Notes under the pieces: generated by a model
Told to the model about the DNA's origin: nothing
Databases searched by the model: none
Seen by the model: only the letters and a program-made list of their open reading frames with translations
Source of the DNA: Companilactobacillus heilongjiangensis
GTDB taxonomy: Bacteria > Bacillota > Bacilli > Lactobacillales > Lactobacillaceae
Length of the DNA stretch: 64,000 nucleotides
Direction: 5' to 3'
NCBI RefSeq assembly: GCF_000831645.3
Contig: NZ_CP012559.1
Coordinates: 930,001-994,000, forward strand
Shown here: one piece after another, positions 47,959 through 56,083 of the stretch
How positions within the stretch are numbered: the stretch's first letter is position 1
Layout: each line of letters starts with the position of its first letter
Program-made: the position numbers and the translations under genes

Positions 47959-47988
47959 GAGAAAGTGGAATTCCCACTTTCTTTTTTT
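47959..47988 (+). terminator. Terminator of murA
   Basis: GAAAGTGG / CCCACTTTC with AATT loop and seven T. It precedes the mreB start and overlaps the in-frame extension upstream of ATG 48055. Confidence 0.92.
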
Positions 47989-48054
47989 ATTGGCAATTTA
48001 ATGATTAAGCTGGTTATGATATACTTTTTGTGTTTAAGTCTTGGAGGATATAGT

Positions 48055-49044
48055 ATGTCGAAATATCTAGGAATTGATTTGGGTACAGCAAATGTACTTA
48101 TTGATGTCAAAGGAGAGGGAATCGTCTTGAACGAACCTTCTGTTGTGGCAATTAATACAAATAATAATGATGTAGTCGCTGTTGGTAAGGATGCTTATTT
48201 GATGGTTGGTAGAACGCCAGCTAATATCAAAGCTATCCGTCCCTTAAAAGATGGGGTTATTGCTGACTTTGATATTACAGAAAAAATGTTGCAATACTTT
48301 ATTGAAAAATTGGATGTCGGTGGTCGTTTCTCAAAACCAACAATCATGATTTGTGCACCAACTAACGTAACTCCAGTTGAGCAAAAATCAATTATCGAAG
48401 CTGCTGAACAAGCCGGTGGTGGTAAAGTATATCTTCAATTAGAGCCAAAGGTTGCGGCCGTAGGTGCTGGTTTAGATATCTTTAAGCCACAAGGTAACAT
48501 GGTGATCGATATTGGTGGTGGTACTAGTGATATTGCTGTCATTTCAATGGGTGATATTGTAACAAGTCAATCATTGCGTTTTGCGGGTGATAAGATGACT
48601 GGAGCCATCCAAGCATATATCAAGCAACATCACAATTTGATCATCGGTGAAAGAACTGCTGAACAAATCAAGATGGAAATTGGTTGTGTTATGGATGCCG
48701 ATGAAAGTAAAACATTCTCTGCAAGTGGTATTGATATTGTCACTGGATTGCCAAAAGAAATCACAACAAATGAAGTTGAGATTCAAGAGGCCTTGTCAGA
48801 TGGCATAGAACAGATTGTCAACGCCGCTAAAAGCGTTTTGGAGCAAACACCACCAGAACTATCAGGTGATATCATTGACCGTGGTATCATGCTTACAGGT
48901 GGTGGAGCCCTATTGAAGAATTTGGACAAGCTATTGTCTGAAAAACTTCAAGTTCCCGTTCTACTAACTGACAGTCCCTTAGATTCAGTTGCTTTGGGTA
49001 CTGGTGTGTTATTGGAAAATATTGAAAAACATAAAAAATACTAG
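48055..49044 (+). CDS. mreB: Rod-shape actin homologue MreB/Mbl
   Basis: About 329 residues. Actin-fold phosphate and connect motifs: GIDLGTANVLI at residue 6, DIGGGTSDIAVISMG near 160, TGGGALLKNLDKLL near 285. MreB filaments under the membrane guide elongation-mode peptidoglycan synthesis with RodA, encoded downstream. ATG 48055 has GGAGG at 48043-48047; the longer frame to 47965 runs through the murA terminator. First gene of mreB-epuA-yidD-DUF2969-rodA-gcvH. Whether it is MreB or the paralogue Mbl is open. Confidence 0.93.
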   Translation: MSKYLGIDLGTANVLIDVKGEGIVLNEPSVVAINTNNNDVVAVGKDAYLMVGRTPANIKAIRPLKDGVIADFDITEKMLQYFIEKLDVGGRFSKPTIMICAPTNVTPVEQKSIIEAAEQAGGGKVYLQLEPKVAAVGAGLDIFKPQGNMVIDIGGGTSDIAVISMGDIVTSQSLRFAGDKMTGAIQAYIKQHHNLIIGERTAEQIKMEIGCVMDADESKTFSASGIDIVTGLPKEITTNEVEIQEALSDGIEQIVNAAKSVLEQTPPELSGDIIDRGIMLTGGGALLKNLDKLLSEKLQVPVLLTDSPLDSVALGTGVLLENIEKHKKY

Positions 49045-49052
49045 GATGAAAA

Positions 49053-49235
49053 ATGAAGAGAGACTTTGGTAAAGAATATCGTCGCGATATTTTTAGGAAA
49101 ATAGGTTGGGTACTATTGTTAATGCTAATCTTTTTAGTTCTGGGTATGTTGATTGGTTCAGCCTTGGGTGGATCTAATCCACTTGCTGTTTTGTGGCCTG
49201 GGACTTGGATGCATATGTTCGACTTTTTAAGGTAG
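49053..49235 (+). CDS. EpuA-like small membrane protein (annotated in relatives as 'DNA-directed RNA polymerase subunit beta')
   Basis: 60 residues with a basic N-terminus ([16 protein letters not shown]) and one strong membrane helix ([19 protein letters not shown]), then [18 protein letters not shown]. This pattern matches the EpuA family, often wrongly labelled as an RNA polymerase beta subunit because of fused relatives. Eight bases after mreB and five before yidD, so cotranscribed. The function is not established. Confidence 0.8.
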   Translation: MKRDFGKEYRRDIFRKIGWVLLLMLIFLVLGMLIGSALGGSNPLAVLWPGTWMHMFDFLR

Positions 49236-49239
49236 TATC

Positions 49240-49530
49240 ATGCTTAAGAAGATTTTAATTGGAATCGTTCGATTCTATCAGAAATTTATTTCTCCAGTAT
49301 TACCACCGAGTTGTCGATATTACCCAACATGTTCGACCTATTTTATAGATGCAGTTAAAATGCACGGTGGAATTTTGGGTACCATTATGGGGATTGCACG
49401 TATTATACGCTGTAATCCCTTTGTCCGTGGTGGAGTAGATCCAGTGCCAGATAATTTCACTATTTTTAGAAATCCTCATCCAGAAAAGTATGAAGACGAA
49501 ATTATCGCAAAAAAATTTCATAACAAATAA
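49240..49530 (+). CDS. yidD: Membrane protein insertion efficiency factor YidD
   Basis: 96 residues, amphipathic, membrane-associated. The family core is intact: [22 protein letters not shown], then [20 protein letters not shown]. The three Cys (CRY, TCS, RCN) are those conserved in YidD, which helps YidC insert proteins. AAGGTAG precedes the ATG. Confidence 0.95.
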   Translation: MLKKILIGIVRFYQKFISPVLPPSCRYYPTCSTYFIDAVKMHGGILGTIMGIARIIRCNPFVRGGVDPVPDNFTIFRNPHPEKYEDEIIAKKFHNK

Positions 49531-49542
49531 AGGAAAGATTCA

Positions 49543-49764
49543 ATGTCTAGTAGAAAAAGAGCAGTTGAAATTAATTTAAAAGATATCAGTAGTGATCCTG
49601 AAACATATGAGCTTTGGGATGGCAAAAAATATATCGGAACTATCAAAAAAGATGGCGAACGTTATCTTTCATTCGTTGAAAGTAACGAAACACCATTTAA
49701 ATCAGTAAAATTGGACGACGCAATTAACGAATTGCTAATGCAATATAATTTACATAATCATTAG
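49543..49764 (+). CDS. DUF2969 family protein
   Basis: 73 residues, soluble, acidic. ELWDGKKYIGTIKKDGERYL and SVKLDDAINELLMQYNLH match this lactobacillus/enterococcus-specific family of unknown function. AAAGGAAAG precedes the ATG; 12 bases from the neighbours on both sides. Confidence 0.85.
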   Translation: MSSRKRAVEINLKDISSDPETYELWDGKKYIGTIKKDGERYLSFVESNETPFKSVKLDDAINELLMQYNLHNH

Positions 49765-49776
49765 CAGGTGTAAAAC

Positions 49777-50979
49777 ATGCAAATAAGAGAAAATAATCGA
49801 AAAAATGATGTGGATTCGAGAATCGATTATGGAATTATTTTTTCTGTAATGATGTTGGCAATTATAGGCTTAATGTCTATTTATGTTGCGACAATTCAAG
49901 ATTCTCAGAATCCTTTAAAAAATGTTGTTTCGCAAGTCGCTTGGTATGTTATTGGTGCGGCGATAATCGCTGTTATTATGCAGTTTGACGCGGAACAACT
50001 CTGGCAGGTGGCTAATTATGCCTACTTTGCTGGTATAGCGTTACTGATGCTGGTGCTGATCTTTTACAGTCGTTCTTATGCGGCAAGTACTGGTGCTAAG
50101 AGTTGGTTTGCCATTGGTTCGTTTACCTTTCAGCCATCTGAAGTGATGAAACCGGCGTTTATATTAATGCTGGGTAAAGTCATTACGAATCACAACAGCC
50201 AACACCAAGTTCATAAGATAAGTTCAGACTTCTTATTGCTTGGGAAGTTGTTTTTGTGGACATTGCCAGTTATGGTGCTATTGAAGTTGCAAAATGACTT
50301 CGGTACTATTTTGGTTTTCGTCGCCATTCTTGGTGGGATGATCTTAGTCTCGGGAATTGACTGGCGAATCCTTTTAACTGGTTTTCTAATCGTTGCCGTT
50401 ATTGGTGGAACGGCTTTGCTATTTGCTACAACTGACTGGGGTCGACAGGTGCTTGGTCACTTCGGCTTTAGAGCTTATCAGTTCTCCCGTATTGATAGTT
50501 GGCTCAATCCATCTGCTGATACTTCGGAAAACGGGTATCAAATATGGCAGAATATGAAGGCCATTGGTTCTGGACAATTATTTGGTAAAGGCTTCAATGT
50601 CTCAAATGTTTATGTTCCAGTTCGTGAATCCGATATGATTTTTTCAGTTATCGGTGAAAACTTTGGTTTCATTGGTTCTTGTGTATTAATTTTGTTGTAT
50701 TTCTTATTAATCTATCAAATGATTCAAGTAACTTTTGATACTAAGAATGAATTTTATGCCTATGTATCAACTGGTGTTATCATGATGATCTTGTTCCACG
50801 TGTTCGAAAATATCGGTATGAGTGTTGGATTATTGCCATTGACTGGTATTCCGTTACCGTTTATTTCACAAGGTGGTTCAGCCCTATTGGGTAACATGAT
50901 CGGTATTGGCTTAGTTATGTCAATGAGATTCCACCACAAGAGTTACATGTTTGAAAATGGTACGTTTAAGCAAAGGTAG
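49777..50979 (+). CDS. rodA: SEDS peptidoglycan polymerase RodA
   Basis: 400 residues with about ten membrane segments. SEDS motifs: GAKSWFAIGSFTFQPSEVMKP (near 107), PVMVLLKLQNDFGTILVF with the catalytic Asp region, and the C-terminal GLLPLTGIPLPFISQGGSALLGN. It polymerises lipid II during elongation together with a class B PBP. The mreB gene in the same operon argues for RodA rather than FtsW. GCAGGTG precedes the ATG. Confidence 0.93.
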   Translation: MQIRENNRKNDVDSRIDYGIIFSVMMLAIIGLMSIYVATIQDSQNPLKNVVSQVAWYVIGAAIIAVIMQFDAEQLWQVANYAYFAGIALLMLVLIFYSRSYAASTGAKSWFAIGSFTFQPSEVMKPAFILMLGKVITNHNSQHQVHKISSDFLLLGKLFLWTLPVMVLLKLQNDFGTILVFVAILGGMILVSGIDWRILLTGFLIVAVIGGTALLFATTDWGRQVLGHFGFRAYQFSRIDSWLNPSADTSENGYQIWQNMKAIGSGQLFGKGFNVSNVYVPVRESDMIFSVIGENFGFIGSCVLILLYFLLIYQMIQVTFDTKNEFYAYVSTGVIMMILFHVFENIGMSVGLLPLTGIPLPFISQGGSALLGNMIGIGLVMSMRFHHKSYMFENGTFKQR

Positions 50980-50988
50980 GAATTGGTT

Positions 50989-51282
50989 ATGACTGATGAA
51001 AATTATTACTGGATTAAGAAGGGCCAACATACAACTCGTATAGGCCTAACAAAAGAGGGTCAAGACGCTTTAGGCAATGTCAAATATGTCGAATTACCTG
51101 ATGTAGATTCTGATATTAAAAAAGGCGAATCAAGTGGCGAGATTGAAGCTCAAAAGGCTGTGGTTGAGCTAGAATCACCTGTTACCGGTAAAATCGTCAA
51201 GGTTAACGATAAATTAAATGATAATCCTGAATTATTAAATGGTACCGAAAAAGACGCATGGTTCTTTGAAGTAAATAATTAA
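50989..51282 (+). CDS. gcvH: GcvH-like lipoyl-domain protein
   Basis: About 97 residues. YYWIKKGQHTTRIGLTKEGQ and the lipoyl hairpin IEAQKAVVELESPVTGKI match glycine cleavage H protein, with the Lys to be lipoylated in AQKAV. The chain is shorter than full GcvH (about 125). No T or P protein genes are in the window; in lactobacilli such stand-alone proteins may relay lipoyl groups or belong to stress systems. ATG 50989 follows AAAGGTAGG. Last gene of the mreB operon. Confidence 0.85.
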   Translation: MTDENYYWIKKGQHTTRIGLTKEGQDALGNVKYVELPDVDSDIKKGESSGEIEAQKAVVELESPVTGKIVKVNDKLNDNPELLNGTEKDAWFFEVNN

Positions 51283-51385
51283 ATTTTTAAAATTTATCTT
51301 TTTATCGCTGCTTATTTCTTGCAACATTTTTTAATAACTGTTTAAATTATCCTTGGAATTAATAAATGAATGGGGATAGTTTAGA

Positions 51386-52243
51386 ATGAAAATATTAGGT
51401 GAAAAAATTCGCCATTACAGAAAACTCAGAGGTATTTCTCAATCTGAGTTAGCTGATGGCATTTGTACACAGGCAACTGTCAGCCTGATTGAAAAAAAGG
51501 ACAAGATTCCAAGTATGGAAATATTGGTTCGCATTTGTGAAAGACTGGGTATCACAATGAACCTCGTAATCGTCAATGACGATAGTCAGATTTATTCAAT
51601 CATCAGTGACATTAAGAAGTCATTCTATCAAGATGATTTTGATGGTATTAGCGACAAACTGGGTAAGCTTAAGAACATCAACGTCAATAATAAACAAGAA
51701 ATCAAATTGATACACTTCTTCAACGGTCTGATCGAATATGTCACAAGCAAGAATTATGACAAAGCCATTTTCGATTTCAACCGCGCTATGAACGTTAACA
51801 TCGCTAACGTTGATATGTACGATATTCTGATCGATGTCTTTACCGCAAAGGCCTACATCAATAAAAAGTCAGTCGATGAAGCTAGAGTTTACTACAATCA
51901 AGCTAAAGACTTGATTAAATCTAGTCTTGATAAGATTGGCGACGAAAATTATCACGATAGCATTTTGATTTATGCTAACATGGCCGATCTTTCATTGAAA
52001 TTGGATGACAATCAAAAGGCTATGGAATATGCTAACGAAGGTATCTTCATTGCTAGAAAAGAACAAACATTGTTCAAACTCGATGAAATGTACTGTTACT
52101 TAGCAGACGCAGGTACTCGTGAAGGTCAAAAGACTGACGAGGACTACATCAAAGCCTACGTCATTTCAAGTATCAGTGAGAACAAACCAGTTTTTGAAAA
52201 ACTAAAAGCTAAAGTGAAAGATATGCATTTGAATATCTTTTAA
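51386..52243 (+). CDS. XRE-family HTH regulator with TPR-like C-terminal region (Rgg/PlcR-type architecture)
   Basis: 285 residues. HTH_XRE at residues 5-60 (KIRHYRKLRGISQSELADG, TQATVSLIEKKDKIPS), then helical repeats to the end (IHFFNGLIEYVTSKNYDKAIFDFNRAM, YANMADLSLKLDDNQKAMEYANEGI). Same layout as the gene at 18514-19341, so the two are paralogues of a peptide-responsive type; binding of a peptide is inferred, not seen. GGGGAT precedes the ATG. Monocistronic, ending at the shared terminator. Confidence 0.82.
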   Translation: MKILGEKIRHYRKLRGISQSELADGICTQATVSLIEKKDKIPSMEILVRICERLGITMNLVIVNDDSQIYSIISDIKKSFYQDDFDGISDKLGKLKNINVNNKQEIKLIHFFNGLIEYVTSKNYDKAIFDFNRAMNVNIANVDMYDILIDVFTAKAYINKKSVDEARVYYNQAKDLIKSSLDKIGDENYHDSILIYANMADLSLKLDDNQKAMEYANEGIFIARKEQTLFKLDEMYCYLADAGTREGQKTDEDYIKAYVISSISENKPVFEKLKAKVKDMHLNIF

Positions 52244-52273
52244 TAAAAAAAACAATTTATTAATTTCCGTTCC

Positions 52274-52314
52274 AAAAAAGAGGACCGATTCTTTCGAATC
52301 AGTCCTCTTTTTTT
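52274..52314. terminator. Bidirectional terminator between the HTH-TPR gene and usp
   Basis: AAAAAGAGGACCGATTC / GAATCAGTCCTCTTTTT around TTTC. Confidence 0.94.
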
Positions 52315-52338
52315 ATACCATTTATTTTTATGTATCGT

Positions 52339-52812
52339 CTATTTCTTAGGTTTCTTGATTGTCTTGTTATCAAGATCTGTTCTAACGACTAAAACATCGC
52401 AAGCAGCAGTTCTAGTAACGTATTCAGTAACTGAACCAATCAATAATCTTTCCATAGCATTCAAACCAGTAGCACCAATCATAATAAGATCAACGCCTAA
52501 TTTCTTAGGGAAGTCTGTGGCAATGATTGCTTTAGGTGCACCATATTCGATGCTGTAATCAATATCTTCAAGTCCAGCATCTTTAGCTGTCTTAACGTAA
52601 CTCTTAACAGTTTCTTTAGCTTTTTCAGTGATTTGTTCGACCATGGTTGAATCAAAGCTAGAAACGTTTTGGAAAGCTCTAGTATCAATAACGTGAACTA
52701 AGTGAATAGCAGCCTTGTTTCTCTTGGCTACTTCAACAGCTTTCTTGAAAGCTAACTCAGCTTCAAATGAACCATCAATTGGTACGAGAATGTTTTTATA
52801 TTGTTGTAACAT
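52339..52812 (-). CDS. Universal stress protein (UspA family)
   Basis: 157 residues, single Usp domain. ILVPIDGSFEAELAFKKAVE opens the fold; the ATP-binding motif G-2x-G-9x-G-(S/T) is present as GATGLNAMERLLIGSVTEYV near residue 125. ATP-binding Usp proteins help survive starvation and acid stress. ATG 52812 is preceded on the minus strand by GGGGTGA. Monocistronic. Confidence 0.92.
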   Translation of the reverse strand: MLQQYKNILVPIDGSFEAELAFKKAVEVAKRNKAAIHLVHVIDTRAFQNVSSFDSTMVEQITEKAKETVKSYVKTAKDAGLEDIDYSIEYGAPKAIIATDFPKKLGVDLIMIGATGLNAMERLLIGSVTEYVTRTAACDVLVVRTDLDNKTIKKPKK

Positions 52813-52898
52813 AAGTATCACCCCGTTAATGTAATGTAACTGCTTTATATCCTTATTTTAGTTGATTTGGCCTAATAAATACAGTCATCGGCTAACAT

Positions 52899-53177
52899 TT
52901 AGCGGATATTTGCTAAATAAATTGAAAAGGCCGCTGCAATTAAACTTCCTAATAGGAGCGTAATGAAGTTGGCCTCCTTGCTACCGATAAGGGCAATGAC
53001 GATTCCCATGATTGCCACAAAGACCAATAATCCGGCCGTAAATCGCATGACATTTTTCAACGTTAGATTTTCATCTGGCGAGTAGATTAAGAATTTTCCA
53101 CTGCTGTGACTCCAAAGAATATAGGCTAAAGCTAATAAAAAAATAATAAAGAAGATCATCAAAATTTTAATTATCAT
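52899..53177 (-). CDS. Small membrane protein of unknown function
   Basis: 92 residues with three hydrophobic segments (IIKILMIFFIIFLLALAYILW, FTAGLLVFVAIMGIVIALIG, LLLGSLIAAAFSIYLA). No family recognised. It begins inside the last 11 bases of rarA and is therefore translated from the same mRNA; no functional link with recombination is evident. Confidence 0.7.
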   Translation of the reverse strand: MIIKILMIFFIIFLLALAYILWSHSSGKFLIYSPDENLTLKNVMRFTAGLLVFVAIMGIVIALIGSKEANFITLLLGSLIAAAFSIYLANIR

Positions 53178-54468
53178 AATTATTCTGACTCCGTTTTGAA
53201 TTCATTTTCCATTCGTGTATTTGTTGCATTCGTAGATTTAAGGCTTGTTCATATTTACCAGTGTTGTTCGGTTGATAATACTTTTTATTAACTAAATTGT
53301 TAGGTAAGTATTGTTGATCCACCCAGGCGTTGGGATAATCATGTGGAAATTTATAACCGACACCATGGCCGAGTTTCTTGGCGCCAGAGTAGTGAGCATC
53401 CTTGAGGTCATCAGGGATGGAATTGGCTTTACCATTTCTAACGTCTTCTAAGGCACCGTCAATGGCAACCATACCAGAGTTAGATTTGGGACATAGACAG
53501 AGGTCGATTACAGCATCTGCTAAAGGAATACGGGCTTCTGGTAAACCAACCATTTGTGCTACTTGTGCTGCCTGAACAGCTCGAGCACAGGCTTGTGGAT
53601 TAGCTAAGCCGACATCTTCATAGGCACAAACCATCAATCGTCTGATTGCTGAGGTTAAATCGCCAGCTTCAAGTAGTCGTGCTAAGTAGAGCAGAGCAGC
53701 ATTGGGGTCACTACCTCGAATCGATTTTTGGAAAGCCGACATGACATCGTAATGACTGTCACCATCTTTATCTGAGGAGATAGCCTTCTTTTGAACTGAC
53801 TCTTCGATTGACTGTAAATCAATGTGAACTGAGTTATCTTTGGATTCGGTCGAAAGAACTGATAATTCTAGACCATTGAGAATACTTCGTAGGTCGCCAT
53901 TAGTTGAACTGACTAATAAATCTAAAGCATTTTCATCCAATTTGACGTTGTACTTGCCTAAACCGTTCTGATCGTCATTTAAAGCACGCTTGACGGCTTT
54001 TTTAAGGTCATCGCTATCGAGAGGCTTCAATTCAAAGATTTGGACTCTAGAGCGTATAGCAGGACTAATATTGATATAGGGATTTTCGGTTGTGGCTCCG
54101 ATTAAAATAATTGAGCCACTTTCAAGCAATGGTAAGAGAAAATCCTGTTTAGTTTTGTCGAGACGATGAATTTCATCCAACATCAAGACGACCGTACCAC
54201 TCATTTTTGCTTCAGCAGCGACGACTTGTAAGTCCTTTTTACTGTCAGTGGCTGCATTTAACATTCTAAAGGCATATTTAGTACTACCGGCGATAGCACT
54301 AGCAATACTAGTTTTACCGATCCCAGGAGGACCGTAAAGTATCATTGAAGATAACATCTTAGCTTCAACCATACGACGAATAATTTTATGGGGACCAACG
54401 AGGTGCTGTTGACCGACAACTTCGTCGATATTAGTTGGACGCATTCGATATGCTAATGGTTTTTGCAT
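53167..54468 (-). CDS. rarA: Replication-associated recombination protein RarA (MgsA)
   Basis: 433-residue AAA+ ATPase acting at stalled replication forks. Opens PLAYRMRPTNIDEVVGQQHLVG; Walker A GPPGIGKTS near residue 47; Walker B VVLMLDEIHRLDK near 95; sensor 1 IGATTENPYINISPAIRSR. The C-terminal tetramerisation region (YHYDVMSAFQKSIRGSDPNAALLYLARLLEAGD-like) is complete. GGAGGAG precedes the ATG. Divergent from the DUF1054 gene. Confidence 0.95.
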   Translation of the reverse strand: MQKPLAYRMRPTNIDEVVGQQHLVGPHKIIRRMVEAKMLSSMILYGPPGIGKTSIASAIAGSTKYAFRMLNAATDSKKDLQVVAAEAKMSGTVVLMLDEIHRLDKTKQDFLLPLLESGSIILIGATTENPYINISPAIRSRVQIFELKPLDSDDLKKAVKRALNDDQNGLGKYNVKLDENALDLLVSSTNGDLRSILNGLELSVLSTESKDNSVHIDLQSIEESVQKKAISSDKDGDSHYDVMSAFQKSIRGSDPNAALLYLARLLEAGDLTSAIRRLMVCAYEDVGLANPQACARAVQAAQVAQMVGLPEARIPLADAVIDLCLCPKSNSGMVAIDGALEDVRNGKANSIPDDLKDAHYSGAKKLGHGVGYKFPHDYPNAWVDQQYLPNNLVNKKYYQPNNTGKYEQALNLRMQQIHEWKMNSKRSQNNYDN

Positions 54469-54519
54469 AGCTCCTCCTATATAATTGATATGTATATTTT
54501 ACAACAAAGGATTGAGAAC

Positions 54520-55119
54520 ATGTTTGATAAAAATGATTTTAAAGTTTTTGAGGATATGACTTTGCCTGGTCGTTTAGGGTTGATCAGAGCCAATCTAGAT
54601 CCAAAATTCGAGGAAATTGGTGCCGAACTGATACGACGTCTGGAAGCAGAATATCAGCAGCAGTTCTTTATGAAAATTGCTAAGCACCAACGTCGAACTC
54701 GAAATCCACCACCCGATACTTGGTTAGCCATTAATCAAGATAAACGTGGGTATAAAAAGTCACCGCATTTGGAATTAGGCTTGTGGCCTGATCGATACTT
54801 TATCACATTCAGTCTCTTAGCGGACATTAAAGGACGTCCGGGATATTATCCAATTTTGAAAGAATATCAGGATACTATCATAACAGAGGGCTGGGGCGTG
54901 TCAAATGACCATACTTCCAGTGAAATGCGTCCAGCAAGTGACTTGGATAAGGTGATTGCCCGTTATGAAAAAGTTAAATCAAGTGATTTAGTGATTGGTT
55001 ATGAGTTAAAAGCTGATGATCCAGTCGTTGTGAAAGGCGAGTATGATCAACTATTGATTGATAAGTTTATGCAGTTGAGTAAATTGATGGTTATTTTTAA
55101 CGAGGAATTCGATAGGTAA
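54520..55119 (+). CDS. DUF1054 family protein (YktB-like)
   Basis: 199 residues, soluble. FKVFEDMTLPGRLGLIRANLDPKFEEIG at the N-terminus and HLELGLWPDRYFITFSLLADIKGR in the middle match the Firmicutes DUF1054 family, whose structure is known but not its function. ATG 54520 is preceded by AAAGGA; the longer frame from 54463 overlaps the rarA start and is unlikely. Confidence 0.87.
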   Translation: MFDKNDFKVFEDMTLPGRLGLIRANLDPKFEEIGAELIRRLEAEYQQQFFMKIAKHQRRTRNPPPDTWLAINQDKRGYKKSPHLELGLWPDRYFITFSLLADIKGRPGYYPILKEYQDTIITEGWGVSNDHTSSEMRPASDLDKVIARYEKVKSSDLVIGYELKADDPVVVKGEYDQLLIDKFMQLSKLMVIFNEEFDR

Positions 55120-55129
55120 ATTGAAGGAT

Positions 55130-55159
55130 GCCGTTTCCAGAGTTGAGAGTATTCATCTA
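55130..55159 (+). repeat. Solo left-end remnant of a structured element
   Basis: GCCGTTTCCAGAGTTGAGAG followed by TATTCATCTA matches one outer arm of the element (compare the ends of copies 3, 5 and 10) but nothing of the core or the second arm follows. The rest to 55366 is AT-rich with a TATAAT at 55324. Confidence 0.75.
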
Positions 55160-55366
55160 GTTTATTTTTTTAATTACGTAACGTACTGTGATGATGGTTG
55201 ATAGGCTATTACAAATATTTTAATTATTTGAATAGTATTTTTAGTTATTTGACAATACGACGATTTCGTTCGAAACCTTGAAAGAAAAATGAAATTAGCT
55301 ATTTATTTTCTGTAAAAAGTTATTATAATGAAAGTAAATATAGGGTTAGTTAAAGGGATGATCAAG

Positions 55367-55534
55367 ATGAAATGGTATAAATCAATTGAGTTTTGGATCG
55401 GAATAATAATTATGTTGGCGTTTTTCCAACTGTTCTTCGTACCAACGTATGACATTATGTGGTGGAGCGGATTAGTTTCTACCATTGTCGGAATGGTTTT
55501 AATATTGAACGTAATTGGAAAGTTAAAAATTTAA
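55367..55534 (+). CDS. Small membrane protein of unknown function
   Basis: 55 residues, two hydrophobic segments (FWIGIIIMLAFFQLFFV and WWSGLVSTIVGMVLILNVIG) with little else. ATG 55367 is chosen because AAAGGGA lies nine bases upstream; a longer frame begins at 55328 inside the TATAAT region. Own terminator at 55551-55583. Not recognised. Confidence 0.65.
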   Translation: MKWYKSIEFWIGIIIMLAFFQLFFVPTYDIMWWSGLVSTIVGMVLILNVIGKLKI

Positions 55535-55550
55535 GTATTTAAATATTTAT

Positions 55551-55583
55551 AGACAGGAGAATTTATTCTTCTGTCTTTTTTTT
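55551..55583 (+). terminator. Terminator of the small membrane protein gene
   Basis: AGACAGGAGAA / TTCTTCTGTCT around TTTA, then eight T. Confidence 0.9.
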
Positions 55584-55594
55584 CTTTTAAGGAT

Positions 55595-55780
55595 GCCGCC
55601 TCCGGTTGTGTGGAATTGAACCTGCTGCGGGACCAGCTCGAGCCGAAGAGCGGTCTCGACCCTCGATTTTGAGCTTTGCATAAACCGCAAATCTCAAAAT
55701 TCGTCCTGTGGAGTAAGAACGGAAAATCACCGTCCTAACTCCACTTTCGCTGCGGGTTCATTCCACACAACCGGAGGCTA
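55595..55780 (+). repeat. Structured intergenic element copy 9 (left member of a facing pair)
   Basis: 186 bp, opening GCCGCC and closing GGCTA. Outer stem GGTTGTGTGGAAT / ATTCCACACAACC, a fourth unrelated stem. Hairpin 2 ATTTTGAG-CTTTGC / GCAAA-CTCAAAAT. Hairpin 3 GTGGAGT / ACTCCAC. (Number 8 is the solo end at 55130.). Confidence 0.9.
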
Positions 55781-55854
55781 GTTGGTTAATATTTATTTTT
55801 CATCTTATTAATATTGCAGATTATTATCTTTTTTTCGTAATTTTAATAAGAAAT

Positions 55855-55884
55855 CAAGAAATCAAATACCAAGAAATCAAATAC
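55855..55884 (+). repeat. Tandem 15-bp repeat in the spacer of pair 9/10
   Basis: CAAGAAATCAAATAC occurs twice in direct succession, preceded by a partial copy. The 155-bp spacer (55781-55935) is otherwise AT-rich and featureless. Confidence 0.75.
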
Positions 55885-56083
55885 TACATAAATATAATTG
55901 AGTGATATATAAGAAGTATTGATATTAAGTTAAATTAGTCGGAAAAGCTGAGAGTATTCATCCGCAGCGAAAGTGGCGTTATGGCTTTAGCCATTACACC
56001 ACCGGACGTGTTGGAGCCTTACCGAACTTTGGTAAGGCTTCAACCGAGGACCGAGACCGCACTTTGGCTCGGGCCGTGCCGCG